Below are positions 1 through 10,170 of a stretch of 64,000 nucleotides of DNA, piece after piece; positions within the stretch are counted from its first letter, which is position 1, and every line of letters starts with the position of its first letter. The notes under the pieces are model-generated. The model did not search any database, was not told where the DNA came from, and saw nothing but the letters and a program-made list of their open reading frames with translations. The stretch spans positions 186,988,813-187,052,812 of the forward strand of contig CM030362.1 of the NCBI GenBank assembly GCA_017893485.1. The letters are read 5' to 3'. This stretch comes from Hemerocallis citrina. Lineage: Eukaryota > Streptophyta > Magnoliopsida > Asparagales > Asphodelaceae. The translations under genes were made by a program, and so were the position numbers.

Positions 1-179
1 AGATTGAGGGCCCGTAAGACCGTCGCTTGAAAGTCTTGAAGATCTGCCCTTGTGACTGGTGCCTCTCCAACTTGGCGGTCTCTATGTGTGGCTCGGCTTA
101 TTGGAGAATGAGTTCTCCGCCGACGACGCTGAGGGGACTTTCTTTGCCTCCTTGGGGGAGGAGATCTTCTAGTCCTCGG

Positions 180-545
180 TCAGCGGGGGGTTCGGATTCT
201 TAAAGCCCTTGAGTTTTCGGGTTGATGGACTTGACCAAGGGCTCGCCATCCATTCAGACGAGTTCTAAGGTTAACCCCCTTTTGGCAGTCGGTAATCACT
301 TGACGAAGATCCCGCTCGGGAGGGCTTTGAGAAGCCCTAGATTCAACTGAAGGATTGGGACACGTGACTTGGTCATGAGGAGGATGTTGCTTCGGACGAC
401 TCTGATGGGAGCCCCCCTGTGCAGCCCCCCGAGACCCTGGAGGGGCCTGTTGAGTAGGAGCACCTTGAATCGGAGGAGGGAGAGGAGGAAGAGAAGTGGT
501 TCTTCGGTTGGAGACCGCTGTCTTCCCCTTCTGTTTTGGATGCAT
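180..545 (-). pseudogene. Possible gag N-terminal fragment of the truncated Tat-like element
   Basis: A 121-codon reading frame lies just inside the 5' LTR, where gag begins in these elements. It is rich in proline, glutamine, serine and glycine (for example the PPLPPPIQGAP stretch), like the N-terminal part of gag in the neighbouring complete element. No capsid domain or zinc knuckle is present because the window starts too soon. Composition and position are the only support. It could equally be leader sequence that is not translated. Confidence 0.3.
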
Positions 546-615
546 GGCTTGAAACTAGTATCGTTGATGAAGTTAGATCAGGTTGCTTTTTCGTTTCCCA
601 CAGACGGCACCAATC

Positions 616-1250
616 TGTTACCGCTAAATCTGGTGTGGGGGCAAACAGATAGTATTTGTGGATTCTTGGGAAAACCTGAATAGCGAACCTATCACTAATC
701 CGCTAGAGTTTGACCACTGACTCCCGCCGTTCACCTACAAAAAATGCGAGACACCGGGGTTGATCCCGGCGACGCACCCTCCGACGCTCAAGTCAGTAAT
801 CAGGGAAGATTATGAAAGAGCGTAAATTGGCAAAAGATTGATTACCTCTTAACGATGGTGGATGGAGAGTTTTTATAGTCGCCTTAGGGATCAGATTAGG
901 AATGTAATCCCCGTGATCTGATAAGGAATATAATCCCCGTAATCAGATTAGGAATGTAATCCCTAATTCCCAGTGAAAAGATAGATGTGAATCAGGGCCG
1001 TTGATTAGTATTAATCAGAGACCCTAATCTTATCCTGTTAGACCGGGTTTGCTGCGGGTTGGAACCCGCACCCAGTTGGAGACGGATCCGTTCACGGGTT
1101 AATAGACCTTTGAGAAGGAGACCCAGTACCCGCTTCGGACCCATTAGTAGGTGAAATTACCGTTTTATCCCTGAACTTTAAGATTCGTGTCCGATGTGAA
1201 CGGTCCCGATTTAATCCTATTTTTAGCCATATCAATTCCTATGTACAACT
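616..1250 (-). repeat. 5' LTR of truncated Tat-like Gypsy
   Basis: The inner edge is the TG at 616-617, directly beside the priming-site motif at 596-615. A minus-strand TATA box (GACTATAAAA, about 871-880) would put the transcription start near 840. The outer edge is approximate (1200-1260), estimated from where composition changes to plain AT-rich DNA. Sequence from there to 1479 holds nothing I recognise. Confidence 0.5.
891..968. repeat. 26-bp tandem repeat, three copies, inside LTR
   Basis: Three consecutive 26-bp units begin at 891, 917 and 943, each of the form TCNGATWAGGAATRTAATCC followed by about six bases. They lie just upstream of the minus-strand TATA box at about 875, in the U3 part of the LTR, where short duplicated motifs often act as enhancer-like elements. 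That role is inferred. Confidence 0.8.
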
Positions 1251-1479
1251 TTTCTCCTAAGGAATTCTAAGAGACAAATGATTTCTATTATCTCAACACA
1301 AAGTCAACAAAAAAATTAGAGTAATAAATTTTAAGTAAATTAAATCAATCTAAAATTTAAACAAATTAAATAAAGTTATTCCAATATCAAAGTTAATCAT
1401 ATATAAATGACATGTCATCATATATCATTGTTATGTTTTTAAGATAAAAATTATTATGACTTATAACAATAAACAAAAG

Positions 1480-2210
1480 TGATGCGGTTTGTTTTTGGAT
1501 GGAGTGTGGATGCACCAGGTGTGAGTTCGGACTCAATTTGTAAGAGGGGAAGGGTTCGGTAGCGGACGGTGAGCTGTAGGCTCGCCTCGGCACTGGAGGA
1601 GCGGCTCGGATTGCCTCGCCTCGGGTACCTGCAGACGATCTAGAAACACCGGGGTTTATCCCGGTGGCAGACCCTCTGACAATCTAGTTAGTCCCTGTGA
1701 GAGAGTAGCAGTAACTAGGATTTTGTGGGTGAAAAATTGATTACCTTTGAAGGTGAATGGGGGTCTGGTATTTATAGATAACCCAACCGGGTTTGGATCT
1801 GCCTGGGGGCTGGGTCTGGACCCGAAAGCCCGTGGGCCTGAAGTGGCAAGAGGCCCAGGTGGTTTAGAGCATACGTGGCAGTGCCCAGAGTGGTTTAGGG
1901 TTGACATGGCAAGGGCACCAAGTGGCTTTGGGGCTGACGTGGCAGATCGTAGGGGCCCTGTGTCTCTGGGAGGATCAGAGGGCCCAGGCTGCGCCAGGTC
2001 ATCTCCCTCCCTTGCCCGGCTGAGTGGACGGCCCGTGAGACCGCCGAGGATCGGAGACCAAGGGTTTTGGAGGGTCGTCGGAATGGGGGGGGGCGGTTTC
2101 GTGGTGGTGAACTTACGGTTCGGCACCGAGCCTGTGGTGGTCCGGGGCCGAGCCGGATTGGCATGGAGCGAGAGCCTTCCTGGGCCCCAGTTCATTTTTA
2201 TCCTACCTCA
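1480..2210 (-). repeat. 3' LTR of Tat-like Gypsy (731 bp)
   Basis: It starts TGATGCGG at 1480 and ends CTACCTCA at 2210, exactly where similarity to the copy at 11675-12410 stops. A minus-strand TATA box lies at 1769-1776. The 5-bp length difference from its partner comes mainly from a G tract near 2086-2094 that is longer in the other copy. Confidence 0.96.
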
Positions 2211-2224
2211 TAAGCCCCCCCACT
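2211..2224 (-). promoter_or_regulatory. Polypurine tract of Tat-like Gypsy
   Basis: On the minus strand the bases directly before the 3' LTR read AGTGGGGGGCTTA. This purine-rich run sits where plus-strand DNA synthesis is primed in LTR retrotransposons. Confidence 0.75.
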
Positions 2225-2270
2225 CCTGCGGGGATGCGAGAGTTGGCCGTGGAGGAGTAGTTTCGGGTCG

Positions 2271-3797
2271 TGTTGGGCCTTCGTGAGAGGGCTATACTGG
2301 TGCAAGACCGTACCTCGAGATGGCGAGGGTTTTACGGGTCGGCAAGGGCGATGGCGAACCGTTGGGCCTTCGTGAGAAGGCTACCCTGGTGCGAGACCCT
2401 ACCTCGAGCTGGCGAGGGTTTTACGGGTAGGCAAGGGCAATGGCGAACCGTTGGGCCTTCGTGAGAAGGCTACCCTGGTGCGAGACCCTACCTCGAGCTG
2501 GCGAGGGTTTTACGGGTCGGCAAGGGTGATGGCGAACCGTTGGGCCTTCGTGAGAAGGCTACCCTGGTACGAGACCCTACCTCGAGCTGGCGAGGGTTTT
2601 ACCGGTCGGCAAGGGCGATGGCGAACCGTTTGGCCTTCGTGAGAAGGCTACCCTGGTGCGAGACCTTACCTCGAGCTGGCGAGGGTTTTACGGGTCGGCA
2701 AGGGCGATGGCGAACCGTTGGGCCTTTGTGAGAAGGCTGCCCTGGTGCGGGACCCTACCTCGAGCTGGCGAGGGTTTTACGGGTCGGCAAGGGCGATGGC
2801 GAACCGTTTGGCCTTCGTGAGAAGGCTACCCTGGTGCGAGACCTTACCTCGAGCTGGCAAGGGTTTTACGGGTCGGCAAGGGCGATGGCGAACCGTTGGG
2901 CCTTTGTGAGAATGCTGCCCTGGTGCGGGACCCTACCTCGAGCTGGCGAGGGTTTTGCGGGTCGGCAAGGGCGATGGCGAACCGTTGGGCCTTCGTGAGA
3001 AGGCTACCCTGGTGCGAGATCCTACCTCGAGCTGGCGAGGGTTTTACGGGTCGGCAAGGGCGATGGCAAACCGTTGGGCCTTCGTGAGAAGGCTACCCTG
3101 GTGCGAGACCCTACCTCGAGCTGGCGAGGGTTTTACGGGTCGGCAAGGGCGATGGCGAACCGTTTGGCCTTCGTGAGAAGGCTACCCTGGTGCGAGACCT
3201 TACCTCGAGCTGGCGAGTCGGCAAGGGCGATGGCGAACCGTTGGGCCTTTGTGAGAAGGCTACCCTGGTGCGGGACCCTACCTCGAGCTGGCGAGGGTTT
3301 TACGGGTCGAGCAAGGGCGATGGCGAACCGTTTGGCCTTTGTGAGAAGGCTACCCTGGTGCGAGACCTTACCTCGAGCTGGTGAGGGTTTTACGGGTCGG
3401 CAAGGGCGATGGCGAACCGTTGGGCCTTTGTAAGAAGGCTGCCCTGGTGCGGGACCTTACCTCGAGCTGGCGAGGGTTTTACGGGCCGGCAAGGGCGATG
3501 GCGAGCCGTTGGGCCTTTGTGAGAAGGCTGCCCTGGTGCGGGACCCTACCTCGAGCTGGCGAGGGTTTTACGGGTCGACAAGGGCGATGGCGAACCGTTT
3601 GGCCTTCGTGAGAAGGCTACCCTGGTGCGAGACCTTACCTCGAGCTGGCGAGGGTTTTACGGGGCGGCAAGGGCGATGGCAAACCGTTGGGCCTTTGTGA
3701 GAAGGCTGCCCCGGTGCGGGACCCTACCTCGAGTTGGCGAGGATTTTGCGGGTCGGCAAGGGCGATGGCGAACCGTTGGGCCTTTGTGAGAAGGCTG
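2271..3797. repeat. 89-bp minisatellite, about 17 copies
   Basis: The anchor motif GCGATGGCGAACCGTT recurs with small changes at 2348, 2437, 2526, 2615, 2704, 2793, 2882, 2971, 3060, 3149, 3227, 3317, 3406, 3495, 3584, 3673 and 3762. Spacing is exactly 89 bp except for one 78-bp unit (an 11-bp deletion) and one 90-bp unit. Some stretches alternate two variants (TTTGGCCTTCGTGAGAAGG and TTGGGCCTTTGTGAGAAGG), giving a 178-bp higher-order period. Because 89 is not a multiple of three, open frames across it shift from copy to copy and are not credible genes. Hypervariable minisatellites in this part of Tat/Ogre elements are established knowledge. Confidence 0.97.
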
Positions 3798-4033
3798 AGC
3801 TGATGCTAGCTGACTTCGAGGAGCATTAATGGCGCTCCGAAATTTGTGCGGCGCTCCGAAATTTGTGCGGCTTTCCAACTTCCTGGGGTCATTAAATGGC
3901 CCCTCTAATAAATGTGCGGCGCTTCAGTTCCAGCGTTGGACTGAGCCCGGCCGTGCTTTGTATGTAGTTGTTTCTTTCTCTCGGTCTTATTGTTCTTTTG
4001 AGCTCATTGTCCTTAATGGTTCTTTTTGCAGGT
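3798..4033 (+). promoter_or_regulatory. Probable promoter, leader and 5'UTR intron of the antisense gene
   Basis: This stretch joins the minisatellite to the plus-strand gene. It contains a local duplication of GCGCTCCGAAATTTGTGCGG (about 3833-3870) and a weak TATA-like TAATAAAT at 3906-3913. A good splice pair follows: donor GTATGT at 3960 and a T-rich acceptor ending TTTTTGCAG at 4031, three bases before the ATG at 4034. A 72-bp intron in the 5' leader is therefore likely. No transcript data can be seen here. Confidence 0.45.
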
Positions 4034-5728
4034 ATGGATCCAGAATCTATCAAGGCTCGGAGGCTCGCCTTGAAGAAGAAGAAGGCCGAGGAGGGGGGAG
4101 ACGCGAAGAGGGCGAGGGGGCCGACTCTGGTCGCATCCGAGGCAACGCTCCAGCCAAGAGGCAAGAGAACTCGCTCGGAGATGAGCAAGGAGGTTGCTGC
4201 TCAGGGGAGCTCGGGTCAGGCCAATGTTTCTGAGCGCAGCAAGGGGAAGGGTCCCCTGGTCGAAGGCGAGGGAGGGGACAAAATTACGAAGGAGCTGCGA
4301 CGACCGTGGGTGCCGGATTGGTCGATCCGAGTGGGGGATTGTCTGACCTGTGGGACCCAGGCCATCGAGGTGGCGGAGAAGCTGGCGACCCCCCGGGACT
4401 GCGCGGAGATGAAGGCCGAGACCTTGGAGGATGCGTACACGCGCCTCGCGCAGGCCAATGTGCTGGTAAGTCCGCCGACCCCACTTGCCTTGTGAAAATA
4501 TTGTGAGGGAGGCTTCCTTAGTAGTGCTTTGTTACTACAGGCCTGTGTGCAGGGGGCCCACGTGAGGGGTCTCTATGAGGCGACCTTGGAACGGGAGCGA
4601 GTCCGGGCAGACAAGGCCCTACAAGAAATGAAGGAGATGAAGATCGAGCTCGACGGCTCGCACAAGAGGGAGCAACAACTGAAGGTGGAGCTCGATGCCA
4701 GGGATTCCGAGTGGGCGAAGAAGGTCTCTGCTCTAAAGAAGAAGTTTGCGGCGGAGAGGGAGGAACTGACGACGACGGGGCAGGACCTGGTGATCGCGGC
4801 TGAGGACGCGGTCTACGCAAAGGCCCTCAGCCATGTGAGGCACTTTTACCCAGGCATCGACCTGACCGGCCTCGACTATGACATGGAGATCGAGGGGCCA
4901 CCGAAGACCCCTGACGTCGACCCTCCCATCGTGGGTTCGGCTGTCGATCCACCCGTGAACCCGGCTGATGCTGAGGTGATAACTTAGGTTGTTTGTCTCT
5001 TGTTTGTCTTTTTCTTTCTTTCAAATGTATTTGCCGAACGCGGACTGGCCACCGCAATTTTGTACGACGATTTCAATTTATAAGAGTGAATTTTTGATTG
5101 GCCAAGTCTTTTGTACTCAGATTTTTCGGGACCCCATTTGTGGATGTGTTTTGAGCCGTGGTTGGTTCTCTTTTAGGTAACGGCTCTCCTTCCCGAGGCG
5201 GACCCCCGTCGCTTCGATGTGGCGTGGCTCCGGAGTAAAATTAAGGTTCTGGAGGCCACGTTGGTCCGTTATCGCAAGGGGGCTCGCGACCAGGATGCTG
5301 CCTTCAACTATTATCGAGAGAAGTCCGAGGCTTTGAGTGCTGAGGCGAACCGGCTGAAGAAGGCAATGGTAGATCGGGACCTCGGAAGTGCCGGCCTCGG
5401 GTTCACCATGTCAAGTGCGTCGGTGCAGAGGCCCTCGTCCGAGAGGCTTCTTCGCAACGTCATAGTGGAGAAGGAAATGGAGATACACCGCTATAAGACG
5501 ATGCTCGGTGTGTCCGGAACGAGGATGGCATCCTCCTCAGGAGACCGGCGAGCGGAGGGGGTTCCTTCGGCGATGCTGCGGCTGGAGCGTGTCCGGCCGG
5601 TTGATGCCCAGAGTTCCGTTGCCGGTGTGTCGACCGTGGCTGACTCTAAGGACCATCGTGATGAGGAGAGAGGCCCAAGTCACTCGATTGGAGTGGGATT
5701 GCCGTTCCTCGGACCCGAGGGGTCCTAA
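4034..5728 (+). CDS. Spliced accessory ORF of Tat element, antisense to gag-pol (coiled-coil protein)
   Basis: Three exons join without frame change: 4034-4465 (144 codons, donor GTAAG), 4541-4975 (145 codons, acceptor CTACAG, donor GTGATA) and 5177-5725 plus stop (183 codons, acceptor TTTTAG), giving about 472 residues. The N-terminus is highly basic (ALKKKKAEE). A conserved-looking middle block includes RRPWVPDW. Long heptad-like charged stretches follow in exon 2 (LERERVRADKALQEMKEMKI) and exon 3, and the C-terminus is low-complexity. The gene lies tail-to-tail with the element's own gag-pol. Reverse-oriented extra ORFs are described in plant Tat elements, with unknown function; proteins like this are often labelled putative gypsy-type transposon. 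It is free of stops, unlike gag-pol, which may mean later decay or selection. Confidence 0.72.
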
Positions 5729-6159
5729 GAGTGAATTCCTTCTTTGTGAGATGAGCGGAGTGGTCTTGTAACGGTCTCTATTTGTTTTTCAGAACTTAAT
5801 AAGGGAGTACGAATAAGGGGTTTCTTTTCATTTGTTGCGTTGGTCAGTGGCCCATTGATTGGCGGAGGTGAGGTTCGGCCCTGCCGACCCGTGGGGGGGG
5901 ATCGGTATCATGGGCAGCGGGAGGTTTTATGGCGACTTCCTGGCCTGAAGCCGATTCGGACCTACCGAGACGTTGGGGACGATACCGGAGTGGGGACGCA
6001 GGTGCCGATCCCATTGTCCGGCGTTAGGTCGGACCCACCGAGGCGTTTGGAGTTGATAGAAAGAAGATTTTTTAATATATGATAGAGATGGGCGCTACAA
6101 ATGGCCCTTTACACACGAAAGCTTACAAAAAATATTATTTACATTAACCAAGCCAGGAC
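5729..6159. other. Spacer between convergent antisense gene and integrase
   Basis: About 430 bp separate the stop of the plus-strand gene from the stop of the minus-strand integrase. The spacer must hold the 3' ends of two converging transcripts. It has a G tract at 5891-5898 and an imperfect repeat (TTCGGACCTACCGAGACGTT near 5955, GTCGGACCCACCGAGGCGTT near 6029). No reading frame here resembles a known domain. Confidence 0.6.
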
Positions 6160-7152
6160 CTATGACCGTTCTTCTAGGAACTTCATAAGGTGCTCGGCGT
6201 TCCAGGGTCGCTTGATCGCTCGACCCTCCATGTCCACCAGCCGATAAGTGCCGGGCCGTATGGCATCGGCTACCCTGTATGGGCCCTCCCAGTTGGGGGC
6301 CAGCTTCCTCTTCTTGGTGGGATCGGAGACGGATAATTTGCGCAACACGAGGTCCCCGGCCTTGATGTCTGTTGGGCGGACCTTCTTGTTGTAAAATCTT
6401 TCGATCCGCTGTTGATAGATGTTTCTTCGGACGGATGACTTTTCCCTGACCTCGGCGATGAGGTCCAGATTGGCCCTCAGGCCGGATGAGTTGTCTGCTT
6501 CGTCGAAGGCCATGATCCGGGGGGAGGGCAAACCGATCTCTACGGGGATCACTGCCTCTGTCCCGTAGGTTAGACTGAACGGAGTCTCTCCCGTGGGGAT
6601 CCTCTTGGTGGTTCAGTGCGCCCATAGCACGCTGGGCAGCTCCTCTACCCACAACCCCTTGGGGGAATCGTCGAGGCGCTTCTTGAGGCCGTCGAGGATT
6701 TGCCTGTTTGCGTTCTCCGCTTGGCCGTTGGACTGAGTGTGGCATATGGCAGAGAAGCGTTGCTGGGTGCCGATGTCTTCGCAGAACTTTCGGAAGTTTT
6801 GGCCTGCGAACTGGGTCCCGTTGTCTGTAACGAGGACCTGAGGAATCCCGAACCGACAAACGATATTCTTCCAGAAGAACTGCTGTGTTTGGCGCTCGGT
6901 GATGCTGGACAGTGGCTCGGCCTCGAGCCACTTCGTGAAGTAGTCGATGGCGACTATCAAGAATTTCCTTTGTCCCGTTGCTACGGGAAAGGGGCTTACA
7001 AGGTCCATGCCCCACATGGCAAATGGCGTAGGACTAGCCAGGGATCGGAGATTGGCTTGAGGAAGCCTCTTGATAGGAGAGAACCTCTGGCAGGGGCCGC
7101 ACCTCTTGACCAGGTCTTGTGAGTCTTGGAGCATGGTGGGCCAGTAGTAGCC
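6160..7152 (-). pseudogene. int: Integrase of Tat-like Gypsy
   Basis: It continues the polyprotein frame after the stop at 7153. It begins with the CxxC half of the zinc-binding domain (RCGPCQRF; the two histidines lie upstream in HEGIGGCHMG). The catalytic core shows the three acidic residues in WGMDLVSPF, VTDNGTQF and GQAENANR. The C-terminal part includes the GDLVLRK and NWEGPYRV motifs typical of Gypsy integrases, and no chromodomain follows, as in the Tat lineage. One in-frame TGA (6613-6615) falls after SVLWAH, where related proteins usually have arginine, so CGA to TGA is likely. The integrase would insert the cDNA copy into the genome. Confidence 0.9.
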
Positions 7153-8364
7153 CTAATTCAGAGCTTTTCGAGCGAGGGACCTGCTTCCCATATGGCATCC
7201 GCCGATCCCTTCATGAATTTCCTTCAGCACGTAGCTGGCTTCGTCACTGGTGAAACAGCGGAGGTACGGCTTACCATCGGCCAGTGTGTATGAGCATTTG
7301 AAGAGGATGTCGTCTATCATGACGAACCTCTCAGCTCGGATCCTGACCCGTCTTGCCTCGGCTCGGTCTTCGGGGAGCTCGCCTCGGACTAGGAATCTTC
7401 GAATGGGGGTGGTCCAGTCGTCCGGATCGACACCACCTTGTACGCACATCGCCTCCTGGTCTTCATCATTGATACTTGGCTTCAAGAGGATTTCGATGAG
7501 TACCGTTTGGTCGAGGCCCTCGAAGGAGGAGGAGGCGAGTTTCGACAAGGCGTCTGCTTGGGCATTCTGCTCTCTAGGGACCCTAACCACTGTGGAGCAG
7601 CAGAAGGATGCTAGGAGCCGTCGGACCACGGCCAAGTATCGCACCATCCGGTCGTCGCGAGCCTCGTATTCCCCGGTGATCTGATTGACCACAAGCTGAG
7701 AATCGCTGAAGGCTCGGATCTGCTTGGCTCCGGCTTGGTGGGCTAGGGTAAGTCCGGCAATCATGGCCTCGTATTCCGCCTCGTTGTTAGAGGCCGGGAA
7801 GTTAAGGCGGAGGGAGTATTGAAGGAGGAATTGGTCGGGACCTCGGAGGATGATTCCGGCACCGCTCCCGGTTTCGCAGGAGGACCCGTCGACATAGACT
7901 TCCCAGATCGGGTCCGATTCGACGACGCTCGGCTGCTCGGAAGCTGTGCACTCAGTGATGAACTCGGCGAGGGCCTGGCCTTTGATCGCCTTCCTCGGCT
8001 GATAGCCGATGTCGTATTGGCTAAGCTCTATTGACCACTTGACCAGGCGGCCAGAGTTCTCCGGTTTGTGGAGGACGGTTTTCAAAGGCTGGTCAGTTAG
8101 AACTTGGATGGAGTGAGATTGGAAGTAAGGGCGGAGCTTTCGGGCTGCCATGACCAGAGCATAGGCCATCTTTTCGATTCTTGCGTACCTCGTCTCGACG
8201 GGAAGTAGGACCTTACTCACATAGTAAAGCGGCTTTTGAACCCCATCTTCTTCTCGGACGAGGACGGCACCGAGGGCGCTGTCCGAGGCGGAGAGGTAGA
8301 GTCACAGGGGTTCGCCCGGCTCGGGTTTGCTGAGGAGAGGGGGGTTGGCGAGGTATTGCTTCAG
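7153..8364 (-). pseudogene. RNase H plus archaeal-type second RNase H of Tat-like Gypsy
   Basis: The first part is the usual retroelement RNase H end (SKVLLPVETRYARIEKMAYAL). The second, about 7480-7900, is a complete additional RNase H with acidic residues in VYVDGSS, NNEAEYEAM, AFSDSQLV and NAQADALSKL. Dual RNase H is established for the Tat/Ogre lineage and is the best marker for naming this element. The integrase zinc-domain histidines follow near 7200. Stops lie at 8302-8304 (TGA) and 7153-7155 (TAG before GYYWPTM). The frame is otherwise continuous with the neighbouring domains. Confidence 0.9.
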
Positions 8365-9507
8365 CTACTCGAAGGCTTCTTGTTGAGGGGCACCCCATTC
8401 GAAGCCCCCTTTGCTGCGCAGAGCTTTGAAGAAGGGGAGAGATTTCTCCCCTGATTTGGAGAGGAAACGACCGATGGCCGCCAACCGACCCGTGAGTCTC
8501 TGCACCTCCTTGACATTCCGGGGTGGGACCATGTCTATTATGGCCTGAATCTTTTCTGGGTTCGCCTCGATGCCGCGTTGGCTGACGACGAACCCCAGAA
8601 ACTTTTCGGAGGAGACCCCAAATGCGCACTTGGCCGGGTTGAGCCTCATGTTATGGCGTCGGAGGATTCCGAAGGCTTCCTCGAGGTCAGCGACGTGGTC
8701 CGGCCCGGCCCGGCTTTTGACGAGCATGTCGTCGATATAGACCTCCATGTTGCGGCCGATTAGGTCCTTGAAGATTCGGTTCACGAGCCGTTGATAGGTG
8801 GCTCCGGCATTTTTCAGCCCGAAGGGCATAACGCAATAGCAAAAAAGACCCTGGTCGGTGACGAACGAGGTCTTCGCAATGTCGGGCGGGAACATCTAGA
8901 TTTGATTATACCCTGCGAATGCGTCCATGAAGGATAGCAGCTCGTGTCCTGAGGTCGCGTCGATCAGGGCGTCGATGCTGGGGAGGGGGAAAGGATCTTT
9001 AGGTCATGCCTTGTTTAGATCTGTGAAATCTATACAGATCCGCCATCCCCCGGTCGCCTTTTTAACCATGACGACGTTGGCCAACCACTCGGGGTAGCTG
9101 ACTTCCTGAATGAACCGAGCGGACAAGAGTTTGTCCACCTCTGCTTTCACGGCTTGCTGCCTCTTCGGGGCGAACTTGCGCCTCTTCTGGGCGACCGGCT
9201 TGGATCCCGGGGTGACGCTCAGCCTGTGCATGATCAGGTCTTCGGAAATCCCAGGCATGTCGGAGGGCTTCCAGGCGAAGAGATCGACGTTGCGGCGGAT
9301 GCAGTCAACTATGTCCGCCCTCAGACCTTCGGAGAGCGAGCGGCTCACTCGGAACCACTTTGATTCGTCTGCGGCCCCGAACGGGACCTCTTCCAGCTCG
9401 TCGGCTGGCTCTGGGGTGGAGCCCTTGCCCTCGGTCCCGAGCTCGACGGCGTCGAAGGGGAAGACACCACCTCCGACGGCGGTCATGTAGCAGGACCGTG
9501 CCGCCTC
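8365..9507 (-). pseudogene. Reverse transcriptase of Tat-like Gypsy
   Basis: The frame runs from just after protease through the conserved palm motifs: WRICIDFTDLNKA (about 9007-9045), VMPFGLKNAGATYQRLVN and the catalytic YIDDMLV (8728-8739 encode YIDD). LGFVVSQRGIEANPEKI and the thumb region follow. In-frame stops occur at 9004-9006 (TGA after DLNKA), 8896-8898 (TAG after YNQI) and 8365-8367 (TAG after QQEAFE). No frameshift is needed to read the whole domain. The enzyme would copy element RNA into DNA inside gag particles. Confidence 0.92.
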
Positions 9508-10170
9508 TTAGTTGCCTCGAACGACACCGACCCCTTGTGGGGTGGGGAATTTTAGCTTTAAGTGATAGGCTGACGGTACCGCTTGAAGGGAGCATAGCCC
9601 TGGTCGGCCAAGTATGGCATTGTACACCGCCTTGATGTTCACCACCATGAAGTCCATAGACTCGGTCCGCTGAACAGGGGCCGAGCCTGCGGTGACGTCG
9701 AGGGTCACGATCCCTTCTATGACGACAGGGACGCCAGAGAACCCGTGCAAGGTGTATCCGGTCGGTTTGAGCTTGCCTCTGGGCAGTTTGAGATTCTCGA
9801 AGGCTTCGAGAAAGAGGATGTTTACTGAGCTGCCGTTGTCGACGAGGATCTGGCGTACTTCACAATTAGCCATGTGGAGGCAAATGACGAGGGCGTCGCA
9901 ATGGGGGAGGCGGATGCCCTCGAGATCCTCTCCGGAGAAGGAGACGGGTACCATTTGCAACCGAGGCGAGGGGAGATCTTGGACAGCATTAACCTCGCGG
10001 ACGAAGGCTTTCCGAGAGGTATTCGACTCTCCCCCCATCGGTCCCCCGTCGATGCAGTGCAGGATTGTCGGGGTTCCGGTTCCCTCGGGGTTGGGATCCC
10101 GCCCCTGAATGAACTTTGGAGTAGGGATCGGAGGCGAAGGCCTCAGGTTCCTGGTATCTCTTCGTTCCTG
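9508..10170 (-). pseudogene. Aspartic protease region of Tat-like Gypsy
   Basis: The frame follows gag without a shift. The active-site motif is ILVDNGSSVNILF; DNGSS instead of D(T/S)G is common in this lineage. Further support comes from the AILGRPGL motif near the C-terminus. A TAA at 9508-9510 separates it from reverse transcriptase within VRGN*EAARSCY, consistent with CAA to TAA. The protease would cut the gag-pol polyprotein. Confidence 0.85.

Larger units (their letters stand above)
1..1250 (-). mobile_element. Truncated Tat-like Gypsy retrotransposon, 5' end
   Basis: Positions 596-615 carry the same priming-site motif (ACAGACGGCRCCAA on the plus strand) found beside the 5' LTR of the complete element at 11654-11674. 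The sequence to its right shares short blocks with that element's LTR, such as the accccggggtt-atcccgg region near 750-770 and the 'ttgattacct' block before a TATA box. The element therefore runs on the minus strand, with its LTR at 616-1250 and its internal leader to the left, continuing beyond the window. The outer LTR end is not fixed because no second copy is visible. It is probably a different subfamily of the same lineage as the element at 1480-12410. Confidence 0.6.

Noticed and set aside
1747..2286. Long GC-rich open frames on both strands in the LTRs
   Set aside because: They lie wholly inside the LTR of the Tat-like element and come from its G- and C-rich composition.
2270..3700. 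Many 60-120 codon reading frames repeating GEGFTGRQGRW-like peptides
   Set aside because: They are the 89-bp minisatellite read in all three frames; the period is not a multiple of three, so no stable protein results.
2271..3797. CRISPR-like regular repeat array
   Set aside because: Units are contiguous 89-bp copies without unique spacers, in plant DNA.
6700..7122. Plus-strand open frames opposite integrase and RNase H
   Set aside because: They are shadows of the minus-strand polyprotein, whose motifs are unmistakable.
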